A stretch of DNA of 64,000 nt from Flavobacterium sp. N502536 (GTDB lineage Bacteria; Bacteroidota; Bacteroidia; Flavobacteriales; Flavobacteriaceae). Shown here piece by piece: positions 16,745 to 26,498 of the stretch. The DNA is taken from positions 372,001-436,000 of the forward strand of contig NZ_CP110011.1 in the NCBI RefSeq assembly GCF_025947345.1, given 5' to 3'. Numbering within the stretch: position 1 is the first letter of the stretch; each line of letters begins with the position of its first letter. The notes beneath the pieces are model-generated. The model saw only the letters and a list, made by a program, of their open reading frames with translations, had not been told where the DNA came from and searched no databases. Made by a program: the position numbers and the translations under genes.

Positions 16745-19213
16745 ATGGCTCTACAAACATTAAACATTATTAAAAGCTGGTTCAAAACTGGCTTGAAACC
16801 AACGCAAACACAATTCTGGGACACTTGGGATTCATTCCGTCACAAATACGAAAAAGTTCCCGTAAAGGAGATTGAAGGAATTGACGAATTGCTTTCTTCT
16901 AAGGCAGATAAAACAGTTTTAAATGATCATTTAGCGGATAAAAATGCACATGCTCCACAGGTAAATACCGATTGGAACAGTGAATCTGGCTTTAGTAAAT
17001 TATTGAACAAGCCTGAATTTAAAACAATCAATGGAGAAATTATAGTAGGTACAGGGGATATCGTTTTCGAAAAATGTGGCTTACAAAATTTACATACTAC
17101 TTTGAATAACGGGAATGAAGCAACTGATAAATCTATAAAACTAATTTCTGCATTCGATGGATCTTATGTAGAACATAGTGGTTTTCAGTCTAAATATGAA
17201 GTTACCGGGGGCCTATACAGCAGATTAGGTAAAGACGGTTTAGTAGTAAGACCAACAGAAGTAGATCCTAAAGGAATAGAAGTTACAGCTACAGGAGTAA
17301 ATTTTACTGTTGATGATGCGGGTTGGAGAAGTAATTTATCAACAGAACCCTTGACAGCTAGTAGAAATTTATTGCTACCTGATAAAACAGGAAAAATCGC
17401 ACTAATTAGTGATATAATAACACCTACTCTACAAGAAGTATTAACTGCTGGAAATGAGGCTATAGCCCCTGATTTGTATATCGTACTAGATAATGATTAC
17501 GGATACACAAGGATTGATGGAGGTGGTATGGAATGGGGCAATACACAATTAGGAACAAATAGAGCTATTTCAAGCCTATATTTTGGCTCAGGAGGATCGG
17601 CGGATGCTCTGTATTCAGAAGGTTTAGTATCATTAGCGTATACAGAAGAAGGTGTTAATGGAGCTTCAAAAATAAAACCTGCTGGCCAAAAAGGATTTGA
17701 TACATACTACTCATTACCAAAAGTACCTTCAAGTGGAAGGACAGTTGAATTGCTGTACGATGGGAGTCTTAAAACAATTAATGGAGAATCTATCGTTGGA
17801 GAAGGAGATATTGTTATAAATGGCGAAATCCAAGAAGCTCCTATTAACGGAAATCAATATGGCAGGCAAAATGGGGAATGGACTGAAATAACAAGTAGGA
17901 ATGAACCTTATAATTTACAACAAATATTAGATACTGGAAATACTGCTACTATCGGAAGTTCAAAAACTAATTTAATGCAGTCTATTAAAGGAGATCTTGA
18001 GACTACTTTTCAAAATATAAATGGCAATAATTCTGCTGATCTGGTCATTAACTCCTTTGGATTAGCTTCAATGCATGCTGTATCATCCAAAACAACTACA
18101 GGTTTAGAGCTTAATGCAAACGACGCTTCCACAAACAAGATCCAATTATATCTAAGAGATTCTGAATTAGCAGGAAGTACCACTGTTATAATGGATAGTA
18201 TCACTAATGAAGGTCATTCTGTTATTAAAATTCCACAGAAAGTGGGTGAGCACACAATCGCTACGCTGGCTGATATACCACAAACATTGCAGCAAACTCT
18301 AAATAACGGGAATATTTTAAATTCTTCTTCATGGATAGCATTTCCTCGGTTATCGATATTCAACGGAAACATTACTCTAAATTCAGCCCCTTACACTAAT
18401 CAAATGGATCTTACGGGTAACATTACTGAAAATACTGAAGATGGATCAAAATTTGAAACGAATAGTGATAGAATAAAGCTGGTGAATTCCATAGAACCCG
18501 GAGGGTTAATATTTTCACCAACCTATGGCGGGGCAGGTACCACTTACACAAACGCAACAAATCCTGTAAGTGGTGATGGTGTTAAGCAAGTAATACCAGT
18601 ATCTGTTAATTCGGTGTTTCCTGATAACATCACTGGTAATATCAATTTACCTATTACTTTACAAAACATAGTTGACAATAATGCGACTGCGTCCTCGAGT
18701 TATGGTAGCTATGCTGCAATATTAAACGTCGATAAAGGAGGAAATAGGCATGTCAGTTTTAATGTATCTAATGATTCCTCAAAAAGCTCTTTATTTGAAT
18801 TACGAGGTGATGGGTCATTCCAGACATTTGGTAGTACAGCAAATGGCTTTGGAGAATTGGTAATTAATCCCGACAATACTGGTGAGGGAGAATCTCACAA
18901 AATGGCTTTGAGATTTATACAATACTTATCAGGAGGATCCGGTGAAAATGTATTAGCTTTTGAACCAATCACTTCCTCAGGTAAGTCGTTGATTAAAATT
19001 CCATATAAATCAGGAAATCATGTGTTAGCAACAACAAGTGATTTAGCGATCGATAATTTGACAGTCTCAAGTTTGTCACGTACAGAATTAAACTCCACAT
19101 ATCCAAATGCAGTAAATGGCTTTAGGGTACATTGTCCATTTGTTACAACCGGAGGGCTTATTTATGAGAAAACTACTAGTGGCTGGTTGCAAATTTCCGC
19201 TTCAATGGTTTGA
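16745..19213 (+). CDS. Tail fibre / receptor-binding protein, long form
   Basis: 822 aa, no signal peptide. The first 40 residues hold the anchor motif WFKTGLKPTQTQFWDTW...HK, also found in the fibres at 19742 and 43266, so it probably plugs into the same baseplate site. The shaft shows at least five repeats of the type LQxxLxxGNxA (LQEVLTAGNEA, LQQILDTGNTA, LQQTLNNGN...) and INGE-SIVGEGDIVI-type repeats found in phage fibres. The C-terminus (LSRTELNSTYPNAVNGFRVHC onward) would be the receptor-binding tip. The gene has its own regulon promoter, divergent from the large hydrolase. The target receptor is unknown. Confidence 0.8.
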   Translation: MALQTLNIIKSWFKTGLKPTQTQFWDTWDSFRHKYEKVPVKEIEGIDELLSSKADKTVLNDHLADKNAHAPQVNTDWNSESGFSKLLNKPEFKTINGEIIVGTGDIVFEKCGLQNLHTTLNNGNEATDKSIKLISAFDGSYVEHSGFQSKYEVTGGLYSRLGKDGLVVRPTEVDPKGIEVTATGVNFTVDDAGWRSNLSTEPLTASRNLLLPDKTGKIALISDIITPTLQEVLTAGNEAIAPDLYIVLDNDYGYTRIDGGGMEWGNTQLGTNRAISSLYFGSGGSADALYSEGLVSLAYTEEGVNGASKIKPAGQKGFDTYYSLPKVPSSGRTVELLYDGSLKTINGESIVGEGDIVINGEIQEAPINGNQYGRQNGEWTEITSRNEPYNLQQILDTGNTATIGSSKTNLMQSIKGDLETTFQNINGNNSADLVINSFGLASMHAVSSKTTTGLELNANDASTNKIQLYLRDSELAGSTTVIMDSITNEGHSVIKIPQKVGEHTIATLADIPQTLQQTLNNGNILNSSSWIAFPRLSIFNGNITLNSAPYTNQMDLTGNITENTEDGSKFETNSDRIKLVNSIEPGGLIFSPTYGGAGTTYTNATNPVSGDGVKQVIPVSVNSVFPDNITGNINLPITLQNIVDNNATASSSYGSYAAILNVDKGGNRHVSFNVSNDSSKSSLFELRGDGSFQTFGSTANGFGELVINPDNTGEGESHKMALRFIQYLSGGSGENVLAFEPITSSGKSLIKIPYKSGNHVLATTSDLAIDNLTVSSLSRTELNSTYPNAVNGFRVHCPFVTTGGLIYEKTTSGWLQISASMV

Positions 19214-19741
19214 GATTTTTAATAAACAACTTTAAATTTTAATATATGAATAAATCAAAATCACAGTAATTGCAAGCCTCTTAATCGTTTTAAAGGTTTC
19301 ATCGACACGAAATTCGATCTGTTACAAAATGCTGGCTTAACATTCATAACAATAAATAGAATCAAACTGATTGGTTAATTTATCAGCTTCATTGCCTAGC
19401 ATTTCAAACTTGTTTTCAAATAAAAAAGCATAAAAATTCCGTTGTCCTAAAAAAAAAACTAGAGCATTTATTTTTAAAATGAGACAGTCAAGATTATTTT
19501 TTTAATAATACTGGAGTGCTTTTGGGTAATGAATACTAAAAGAAACTTGCTGTCTTATTATAATTACAAGGTCACATCTTTCTCTATGCACAACATTTTC
19601 TGTTGAAACTATCCAAAAGCATCTTTCTTTTTTTCATTGCTAAATAACCTTAACACTCTCTTGACCTCTCATATTCAAGACAATGTGAGATTATTATTTT
19701 AAACATCTACAAATTATAATTGCATAACTAATTCCAATATT
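19214..19741 (+). other. Non-coding 528-bp stretch between two fibre genes
   Basis: AT-rich with no supported gene. At 19246 a very short frame (7 codons) is followed in another frame by a signal-peptide-like run (KITVIASLLIVLKVSS), which could be a decayed gene start. At 19600 there is a weak 11/16 match to the regulon element (CTGTTGAAACTATCCA), but no -7 box at the correct distance, so the broken fibre gene that follows may have lost its promoter. Confidence 0.4.
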
Positions 19742-21853
19742 ATGGCAACAAATATCAATACCATTCTAAGCTGGTTCAAAACCGGTCAAAAACCAACCCA
19801 AAAACAATTTTGGGATTCCTGGCAAAGCTTTTGGCATAAGGAAGAACAGATTCCGCAAGGCAGTGTAGTCAATCTGAAAAATACACTGGACAGCAAAGCA
19901 GATCAATTAGAGTTTGAAGCTCATGAAATTGACAAAAAAGCTCACAATGTGTTGTTTTCAACTAAAGAAGACAAAAATCAAAAGGCGCAATAAATGGCTA
20001 TGCACCATTGAACGAGCACACTAAAATTGCATCAGAATATCTTAATATTGTTAATGATGTCGTTACAGGCGGAGCAGACAAAATGCTATCTGCTGAACAG
20101 GGTAGAACTTTGAAAACGCTAATAGATTCTCTAACCAATTCGAAGCAGGATGATTTGAGCGATGCAAATGTTGGAGCATTTGAAAGCACCGTACCTACAG
20201 TAGCCAATATAGCTGATACTGACAAAGTGCCACTGCTCGCTGGTTCATTTCGCCGAATGATTAGCTGGTCTAGTTTTAAGTCGTTATTTAAAACAGTCAA
20301 CGGAAATTCATTATTTGGAAGCGGTAACTTATCTACACCGGATATGGATACAACTTCCCCTCAAAATGTTTCTGGAATTAAAACATTTTTAAATGGAATG
20401 TTAGGACTACGAAATGGAGCTAATACATTTACTTCATTTTTCACAAACACTAACACAGCATCAAGAACTTATACTCTTCAAAACGGTAACGGAACACTAA
20501 TGTTTTGTGATGCGCCAAATTTAAATTTATCGGGTTCCGGAGATGCTGTACAACTTCTATCTTCATTAGGTACTCCAAGCAGAGGAGGCAGTATTGTTGC
20601 TTTGTTTGCCTTCGTACAATCTACCTGGATAACTGTTTTTAATACATCTTTGACAAGTATTTTAAGTGGAACAATCTTTGGTAATTTAACATTACTTTCA
20701 AGTTCTGACTTATTAAATCCGATGTTGGTTGTGGGTAAATCGTTTACTGGAAAAGCAGTTGGTACATTTAGTTCTATCGAGTCTGAAACATTTAAGTTAA
20801 TTCTAAAACTAGGATCTACAACAATATTAGACACCGGTTTTTAACATTTTCAGGAGCTATAAATTCACAAAATATTGAAGTTACTTATGATTTTACAGTT
20901 TTTAACACAAGGTTCCTCAGGAACCATTGCAGCTAATTTAAAAATATTTTTAGATGGTGAACCCTTAAAAGTTGTTGTTGGAGCACCTGTGATTATAGAC
21001 ACCACGTCTAATCAAAATTTTGATATTCAATGTGCTTACGGATCCACTCATAATGGCAATACGGTTACATTTAAAACAATAAAAGGATTTAACGATGCCA
21101 ATTAAAGACAGTAATTCTAACATAGCATCCATTAACGGAAAGCTTTTAGATAAAAACAAAGTTCATGGATTGGGAATGGGATATTATTTACTGGTGCAGA
21201 AGTATAAAAACACCTCTAACGAGGGTCTTAAATTGGAATACTGCAACCCCATTTTCAGTGAATGTAATATTTGTTCAGAAGAATAATTCAGGCTATCAAG
21301 AAATAATTTCAAATAGGGTTACCGGGATTATGGTGATTTTTTTCTCAATATCCTGTAGGCTCGACGGCACAATTTGGGTAAATCTTCAAGAAGCCGGAAT
21401 CATTGGAGATAATTTAATTGTGCCTTACAATTTAAATGAAGTAACTAGCATCACACTAACTTACAGTGGCGCTTTAATTAAAGCTTATAAAAATGGTGTT
21501 CTTTTCGGTCAGGTAGCATCAACTAGAATTATAGGTTCTAATAATTGTTTTTTAGGAAGAATTGGCAATGTTTCAGGTCAAGGATTTAAAGGAATTATCT
21601 ATGATGCTAAGATATTTTCAAAAGAATTGACTAAGCAAGAAGTGTCACATTTATTTGTCACAAAAGGTGCAGATGTATCTGCAACTGCACTCAGTGATTT
21701 ATACTAAATTTAAAGTTACAGGAGAAGTCAGGAACAACAGCCACCGATACAAGTTCAAATTCATACAATGGAACGCTTACAAACTTCACAAATACAGCTT
21801 TAGGAACGAGTAACGCCCATGTCGATTATAGAGGCATTCCGATAAAAAGTTAA
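19742..21853 (+). pseudogene. Decayed tail fibre gene with lectin-like (LamG/concanavalin) C-terminus
   Basis: The gene starts with the intact fibre anchor (MATNINTILSWFKTGQKPTQ) at 19742 and hits a stop at 19991. The natural continuation is one frame back from about 19984 (GAINGYAPLNEHTKIASEYL, a classic phage-fibre phrase) and runs to 20844. Further pieces follow in different frames: 20875-21105, 21095-21286, 21165-21707, and a last one ending at 21853 (TTATDTSSNSYNGTLTNF...GIPIKS). The 21165-21707 piece has a laminin-G/concanavalin-like jelly-roll pattern (ITLTYSGALIKAYKNGVLFG, FKGIIYDAKIFSKELT). Several independent frameshifts and stops argue for real decay, not one sequencing error. It probably served as an alternative receptor-binding protein. 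Confidence 0.8.
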
Positions 21854-21917
21854 AACATTATTAGGATTATAATACAATGAGAGATTAACTTTCTAAACAA
21901 AACAAAAAACAATTCCC

Positions 21918-21950
21918 AAACCGCCGTAAACTTTAAGTTTATGGCGGTTT
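21918..21950 (+). terminator. Strong hairpin, probable terminator after the fibre region
   Basis: A 16-bp inverted repeat (21918-21933 and 21935-21950) with a single G-U pair, centred on AAACCGCCGTAAAC, followed by ACTTTTG. The tail is only moderately T-rich. The stretch 21951-22048 holds nothing recognisable before the next promoter. Confidence 0.65.
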
Positions 21951-22048
21951 ACTTTTGAATAAATACACAGCCAGTTTAAAGGTAAATAACGATTAAAAAA
22001 AAAGCAATATAATCAACTAAAAGCAAACACCTTAACCACAAATCCTTT

Positions 22049-22116
22049 CTACTGAAACTACTGAAAACAGCGCTCGTATTTTTCTTTTTTCAGTTCCTTA
22101 TGCCTTACTTTTACAG
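22049..22116 (+). promoter_or_regulatory. Regulon promoter (hub-spike-effector operon)
   Basis: CTACTGAAACTACTGA at 22049-22064 and the -7 box TACTTTTACAG starting at 22106, exactly 57 bp after the first base of the element. It precedes nine genes, ending at 28137. Confidence 0.85.
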
Positions 22117-22252
22117 CTGCTAATAAACCCTATTGGCATTCTCAAACCGCCATAATAGTACAGCTTACTTTTAGGAATCTCCTAAAGGAAACTACCTCAT
22201 CTATAGCGATCATCATTAACAACAATACCAACAATTAAAAATCAAACCAATC

Positions 22253-22378
22253 ATGGATTTTACACCCAAAGATTTAGGAGAAACACCTTCGGCACCAGAC
22301 ATGAGCAATTTTAAAAACCCTTTGGGGCAGCAACCCGAGGGCAACATTATTATTGGAAATTTTACAATTAGCCCCTAA
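22253..22378 (+). CDS. Small 41-aa protein at the head of the hub operon
   Basis: A 42-codon frame begins MDFTPKDLGETPSAPDM and ends GNIIIGNFTISP. It is the first frame after the regulon promoter and its stop overlaps the next start codon (TAATG). No family is recognised. The position, at the start of a structural operon and in front of a chaperone-like gene, suggests a small tail component or a leader peptide. Confidence 0.5.
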   Translation: MDFTPKDLGETPSAPDMSNFKNPLGQQPEGNIIIGNFTISP

Positions 22379-22446
22379 TGCAGTCACAAAAAAGTGAAAG
22401 CCTGGCCGAAGTCCTAAAAAAAGAAAGTACGGACAGCTCGATCTAA
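22378..22446 (+). CDS. Possible 22-aa translationally coupled peptide
   Basis: ATG overlaps the previous stop (TAATG). The 22 residues (MQSQKSESLAEVLKKES onward) are charged and helical. It may be a true mini-protein, or the trace of a -1 extension of the preceding frame like that of many tail-assembly genes. Very short, so uncertain. Confidence 0.3.
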   Translation: MQSQKSESLAEVLKKESTDSSI

Positions 22447-22507
22447 GAAAAAAAACTGCCCTTTTTTCTGCATTACCTCAAACAACAAATTCCTTAAAAC
22501 AAAAAAA

Positions 22508-22978
22508 ATGTTAGACGAAAAAGCAATAGAAAAACTAAAAGAAAAATACGGTAACGTATTAAAACTTACTTCCGATGATCAATCAACAACCGCTTACTGT
22601 AAAAAACCATCTTTTACCACATTTCTGAATTATCAAAAACGCTACAAGGACAATCCGCATGAAGCGATTTTGTTTCTGTTTCAGGAATGCGTGCTTGAAA
22701 AAGAAAATTATGAGGATGAATTTATGCTTTCAGCAGGAAATTCTATGATTCAAATGATCCAAAAAGACAGCGAATTTACCATAAATGCAACACCTCAACA
22801 AGATGAATTCAAGAAGTCGGCAGCCCTGATTCGTCAGGCTTTTCAGGTAGATCCTTATCAATTACCAATGGATGAGTTTTACAAATTAATCGAAGAAGCA
22901 CTTTGGCTGCAAAAGCACAACGAAACCAGACTGGAAAACACCTTCATCACCGCCTTTGCTAAAACATTTTCAAACTAA
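22508..22978 (+). CDS. Tail-assembly chaperone-like protein
   Basis: 156 aa, cytoplasmic, acidic, mostly helical. It opens with a small beta segment (VLKLTSDDQSTTAYCKKPSF) and continues with helices (FTTFLNYQKRY..., EAILFLFQECVLE). The layout matches the protein encoded at 32683 (VVKLTIADDDGTTLFAYFKKPDI then ALEVLFKNCYL), so the two look like distant paralogs. In contractile-tail gene clusters, proteins of this kind next to tube or hub genes are tail-assembly chaperones. The assignment is by pattern and context only. Confidence 0.5.
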   Translation: MLDEKAIEKLKEKYGNVLKLTSDDQSTTAYCKKPSFTTFLNYQKRYKDNPHEAILFLFQECVLEKENYEDEFMLSAGNSMIQMIQKDSEFTINATPQQDEFKKSAALIRQAFQVDPYQLPMDEFYKLIEEALWLQKHNETRLENTFITAFAKTFSN

Positions 22979-22993
22979 AAACTAAAAACAATC

Positions 22994-23551
22994 ATGAAAT
23001 TCAATTTTAATGTAAACGAAATTTTAGATACCAACGACATTGAATATACTGGTATTAACTATAACGAATCGGAATCAAAAGATTTTATTATCGATAAAAC
23101 GGGAGGTGAATTTAACCTGAGAATTTTTGCTCCATTAATTTTTGAACCTCTGGTAAAAAACGATCTTAATCTGCCGAGTCTCCGCATAGACGCTGTTACC
23201 GTCAATTTAAATCGTTCAAAAGTCATCAAAAAAGAAGGAATAGAAGGCAGAGATTCCACCATTAAAGAACACATTACCAATGGAGATTTTAGCATTTCGA
23301 TTGAAGGATTAATTGCCAATGAAAGTGGTGATGAATATCCGAAAGAGAAACTTTTCTTGTTGAAACAATTTCTGAATGCTCCTTATGCTTTAAGAGTAAC
23401 CCACGCGATCTTAAACCGATTTGGTATTTACGAACTTGTAATCGACTCCTACTCTATTCCCTCTATTTCCGGAACAAAAAACATTCAAAAATTTACCGCC
23501 AGCGCCACATCAGACGAAACTGTAGAACTAATAATCAGAGACAATGCTTAA
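22994..23551 (+). CDS. DUF6046-like baseplate/tail protein
   Basis: 185 aa, no signal peptide. Beta-rich, with FNLRIFAPLIFEPL, SLRIDAVTVNLNRSKVIKKEGI and a final segment YELVIDSYSIPSISGTKNIQ that predicts a compact beta-domain. It resembles Bacteroidota phage-tail proteins classified as DUF6046, from memory and not verified. Its last 8 bases overlap the start of the gpD-like hub gene, so they are translationally coupled and probably interact. A baseplate-hub or tail-initiator role is inferred from that. Confidence 0.55.
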   Translation: MKFNFNVNEILDTNDIEYTGINYNESESKDFIIDKTGGEFNLRIFAPLIFEPLVKNDLNLPSLRIDAVTVNLNRSKVIKKEGIEGRDSTIKEHITNGDFSISIEGLIANESGDEYPKEKLFLLKQFLNAPYALRVTHAILNRFGIYELVIDSYSIPSISGTKNIQKFTASATSDETVELIIRDNA

Positions 23552-24845
23552 ACTAAACGCCAGAATCAAAGTTTATGAAACGGTTAGGCTCATCCCTACT
23601 CCAAAGTTTTATGAATTTACGTATGTGAAAAACGTAGAAATCAACAGTTCGTATAAATCTCTTACGGATACTGCCACGATTGTTATGCCTCAAAAAGTCT
23701 ATACCGATACGAAAGGATTTGACCAGAACTTATTTGCAAATGCCAGCGGCGAGCAAAAAACAATTCATGATTTTTTTAAGCTTGAGAACTTTATCGAAAT
23801 ATTTTTAGGCTATGACGGAGATTACAAACCGGCTTTCAGAGGTTACATTACGGGAGTACAATCAGATACCAATGCTACGATAACCTGTGAGGATTTAATG
23901 TACGCCTTTAAAAAAATAAAAGCGGTAAAAGATGATACGGTTCAGGATAAGAAGGATACTCTGAATGTGATGGCTACAAATCCGACAACTAACGTCGAAA
24001 AATTTAATCCGAAAACTTTCTTTGAAAAAAGAATCAGAGAACTAAATCTTCCTTTAATGATCAATGCTCTTGACGAAGATTTAGGAAACCTGATGATTAA
24101 CAGAGGTCAGACTCTGGCTCAGGTTTTTGAAATGCTCAAAGACAAAGGAATTTATACCTATTTTAAAACCGAAAACCTGGTTCCTGTACTTACTATTACC
24201 AATAATCCGCAACAACATACTGCTGCAGAATTAGCCGGTTTTATTGATCGAAATTTCATTAAAAGCCCATTGGCCGGAGCACTTGCAAAAAAATTAATCA
24301 ATCAGGGACTTAGTCTTTTAAGTTCGAAGTTAAATAAAATTGCTCAGTCAGTTTCAGGCGGTTTTTTAGGAAAAGCAAGTTTTAGATTTCGCTACAATAT
24401 CATCGAAGATAAACTGGTCGTTGTAAAAGAATCGACAAAAAATACCCGCACACGAGTAGAAAAATACTTCAAAAATTCGAACACTCCAATTTACATCGAA
24501 TTAGGTGATCCGAATGGGCAACTAGTAAAAACTCACGTATTGCATAGCGACAATGAGAATCTTCCTAATGATGCTGCCAGTTTCAAACAAACAGCGACAA
24601 AAGTTGCTTCAGAGTTGTATCAATATGCTGCTTTAAGAGCAATGGAATCAAAACCTAGTGGATTTGAAGGTTCCTTCCTCACATTTGGAGAACCTTTTGT
24701 GCGGCCAACGGACAAAGTAATTCTTGAAAATGCCAAGGATAAAGAAAAAAACGGAACCTTTCAGGTCGAAAAAGTTGAACGCACTTATGGCGAAAACGGC
24801 TACAGACAAAGGATTTACATTGGAAGAAGAGTAGAAGCAATTTAA
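23544..24845 (+). CDS. Baseplate hub protein, gpD/gp27-like
   Basis: 433 aa. The protein opens with beta-strands typical of late-control gpD hubs (VKNVEINSSYKSLTDTATIVMP, then FIEIFLGYDGDYKPAFRGYITGVQ). A middle segment has LGNLMINRGQTLAQVFEMLKDKGIYTYFKTEN, as in hub proteins where a helix-strand unit lies between two tube-like barrels. The C-terminus (GTFQVEKVERTYGENGYRQRIYIGRRV) is the closing strand pair. Hub trimers sit at the centre of the baseplate and connect the tube to the spike encoded next (10 bp later). Confidence 0.82.
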   Translation: MLKLNARIKVYETVRLIPTPKFYEFTYVKNVEINSSYKSLTDTATIVMPQKVYTDTKGFDQNLFANASGEQKTIHDFFKLENFIEIFLGYDGDYKPAFRGYITGVQSDTNATITCEDLMYAFKKIKAVKDDTVQDKKDTLNVMATNPTTNVEKFNPKTFFEKRIRELNLPLMINALDEDLGNLMINRGQTLAQVFEMLKDKGIYTYFKTENLVPVLTITNNPQQHTAAELAGFIDRNFIKSPLAGALAKKLINQGLSLLSSKLNKIAQSVSGGFLGKASFRFRYNIIEDKLVVVKESTKNTRTRVEKYFKNSNTPIYIELGDPNGQLVKTHVLHSDNENLPNDAASFKQTATKVASELYQYAALRAMESKPSGFEGSFLTFGEPFVRPTDKVILENAKDKEKNGTFQVEKVERTYGENGYRQRIYIGRRVEAI

Positions 24846-24855
24846 AAACACAAAA

Positions 24856-25854
24856 ATGGGAAACATAACCGATCTAATAAAAGCTGTCGCCAGTAAAAAT
24901 CAAATTATTGAAACCTTTGCTGCAAAAGTCATCGAAATAAATAATGAGACAGAATCGCCTCATAATACAAAAGATGCTTATACCGTAAATATAATGCGCG
25001 CTGATGGTGCCATACTTAAAAACGTACGATTGAAAGCTTCAATCCTCGATGTAGAACAAGGGATTATTACCATTCCCAAAAAAGACAGCTGGGTTTTGGC
25101 TACCATTATTGACGGTGTAGAAACGAGGGCTTTTATTTCACAATTTTCTGAAGTCGATAGACTAATGGGGAGAATACAAGCTACAAATGATCCAAAATTA
25201 TTTTTAGATTATAGTGCTGATGGCAATAAACTACACATCCGATATATAAAAACTGACGTCAAAACGGAAAGCGATGAAAATAAGATTGTAAATATTGCGC
25301 AAATAGAATTCAATAAAAATCAAAATTTTAAAATTAGTTATTTTGATAACGATGAAAAACCATTGGCTACAACAAATTTCACAACTGACAACCTAACAAC
25401 GACTTTTAACTCAATCGAAAACAAGGAAGTAAAGGAGCGCTTAGTCTTGACTGCTTCTAAAGATAATGTTTCTTTCAAATTTAAGAACAACACAGGCAAA
25501 GAATTAAATTCTATGCTAGCAACTCCTGAAAAATATTCTATACTATTAAAAAATGCTGATGATAAAAAACAAGCTTCTTTAGCAATTGAAAGAAGTAAAA
25601 TAGCAGCATACTTATTCGAAGAAGAGGAACTTAAAAAACTAGCATTTGAATTAAATGGTGAGAGCGATAGTATCCGATTAAAAAAAGACGATCAAAATTT
25701 AATTGAACTGAAAGGAAAAACAGCTATTACTTTAAAAAGTGAAGGCGATATTAACATCGAAGCAAAAAACATTAATCTGAAATCTACCAAAAAAATTAAT
25801 ATTAATGCGACAGGAGATACTATTATAAGTGGAGAAAAAGTAAAAATCAATTAA
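24856..25854 (+). CDS. Central spike protein, gpV/gp5-like
   Basis: 332 aa. The N-terminus contains an OB-fold-like segment (YTVNIMRADGAILKNVRLKASI, then QGIITIPKKDSWVLATIIDGVETRAFISQ), matching the gpV/VgrG OB domain. The C-terminal third is a series of short hydrophobic/polar repeats (LIELKGKTAITLKSEGDI, INIEAKNINLKSTKKININA), the signature of a triple-stranded beta-helix needle. It is longer than phage P2 gpV (about 211 aa), with an additional central region. The next gene, 4 bp later, encodes the PAAR-like tip that would cap this needle. Confidence 0.85.
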   Translation: MGNITDLIKAVASKNQIIETFAAKVIEINNETESPHNTKDAYTVNIMRADGAILKNVRLKASILDVEQGIITIPKKDSWVLATIIDGVETRAFISQFSEVDRLMGRIQATNDPKLFLDYSADGNKLHIRYIKTDVKTESDENKIVNIAQIEFNKNQNFKISYFDNDEKPLATTNFTTDNLTTTFNSIENKEVKERLVLTASKDNVSFKFKNNTGKELNSMLATPEKYSILLKNADDKKQASLAIERSKIAAYLFEEEELKKLAFELNGESDSIRLKKDDQNLIELKGKTAITLKSEGDINIEAKNINLKSTKKININATGDTIISGEKVKIN

Positions 25855-25857
25855 ATT

Positions 25858-26487
25858 ATGACTACCAAATATGTATGTAACGGTGCATTATGTGCCTGCG
25901 ATCAAGGTTCTACAGGGGGGGTTTTAGATGTGAAATCTCAAAACAACATTTTTATTCAGGAAAAATTGATGGCTACCGATAGTGATATAACTTTTGAAAT
26001 TCCTCTTACTGGAATCTGTGCAGTGAATCAAAAACCTTGCAATCCTGCGATAGTAACGAAGTGGGAGAAGTCTGCAAAAAATGTATTTGAGAGGGATGAA
26101 AAAGCTCTTTTACAAACCTCAACCCTAAAGTGTAATGTTGGAGGAAATATCAGAATTACTGATCCACTTCAAACAGGGCCGAAAATAGTCATACTTGACG
26201 ACTATTCACCGCCGATAATAACACCATTGACAAAGGAAATACTAAATGTTAGTTGGAAAGATGGAGATTTAAAAAATGAAATAAATACTGCAAATATAGG
26301 AGATAAAGTAAGCTTAGTTGTAGAAACGAAAAACTACATAGAAGGAGAAACAGTCGTTATTATCGTAGATGAGATAAACGGAAAAGATATTAAAGAAAAC
26401 ACCAAACAAGTAAAATTTAGTGGTGAAGTAAATACCGATGGGCTTGCCATTTTAAAAGAAGAAATCGCAATTGAAAATGTAAACTAA
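25858..26487 (+). CDS. DUF4280 PAAR-like spike-tip protein with C-terminal extension
   Basis: 209 aa. Residues 1-110 carry the DUF4280/PAAR-like pattern: YVCNGALCACDQGS, then LTGICAVNQKPCNPAI, a Trp, and STLKCNVGGNIRITDPLQ. The Cys residues would bind a metal at the sharpened tip. Residues 120-209 form an added Ig-like segment (ILNVSWKDGD...KVSLVVETKNYIEGETVVIIV) of the type used to dock toxins onto the tip. The gene directly downstream encodes a candidate effector, so this extension may be its adaptor. Confidence 0.82.
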   Translation: MTTKYVCNGALCACDQGSTGGVLDVKSQNNIFIQEKLMATDSDITFEIPLTGICAVNQKPCNPAIVTKWEKSAKNVFERDEKALLQTSTLKCNVGGNIRITDPLQTGPKIVILDDYSPPIITPLTKEILNVSWKDGDLKNEINTANIGDKVSLVVETKNYIEGETVVIIVDEINGKDIKENTKQVKFSGEVNTDGLAILKEEIAIENVN

Positions 26488-26498
26488 TAACTAAAAAA

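Noticed and set aside
19600..19615. Eighth copy of the regulon element (CTGTTGAAACTATCCA)
   Set aside because: Only 11 of 16 positions match and no -7 box lies 57 or 58 bp downstream. It is mentioned only as a possible decayed site.
19975..19995. Programmed -1 frameshift in the fibre gene at 19984 (CAAAAGG context)
   Set aside because: The heptamer is not a good slippery site and further frameshifts and stops follow downstream, so decay is a better explanation.
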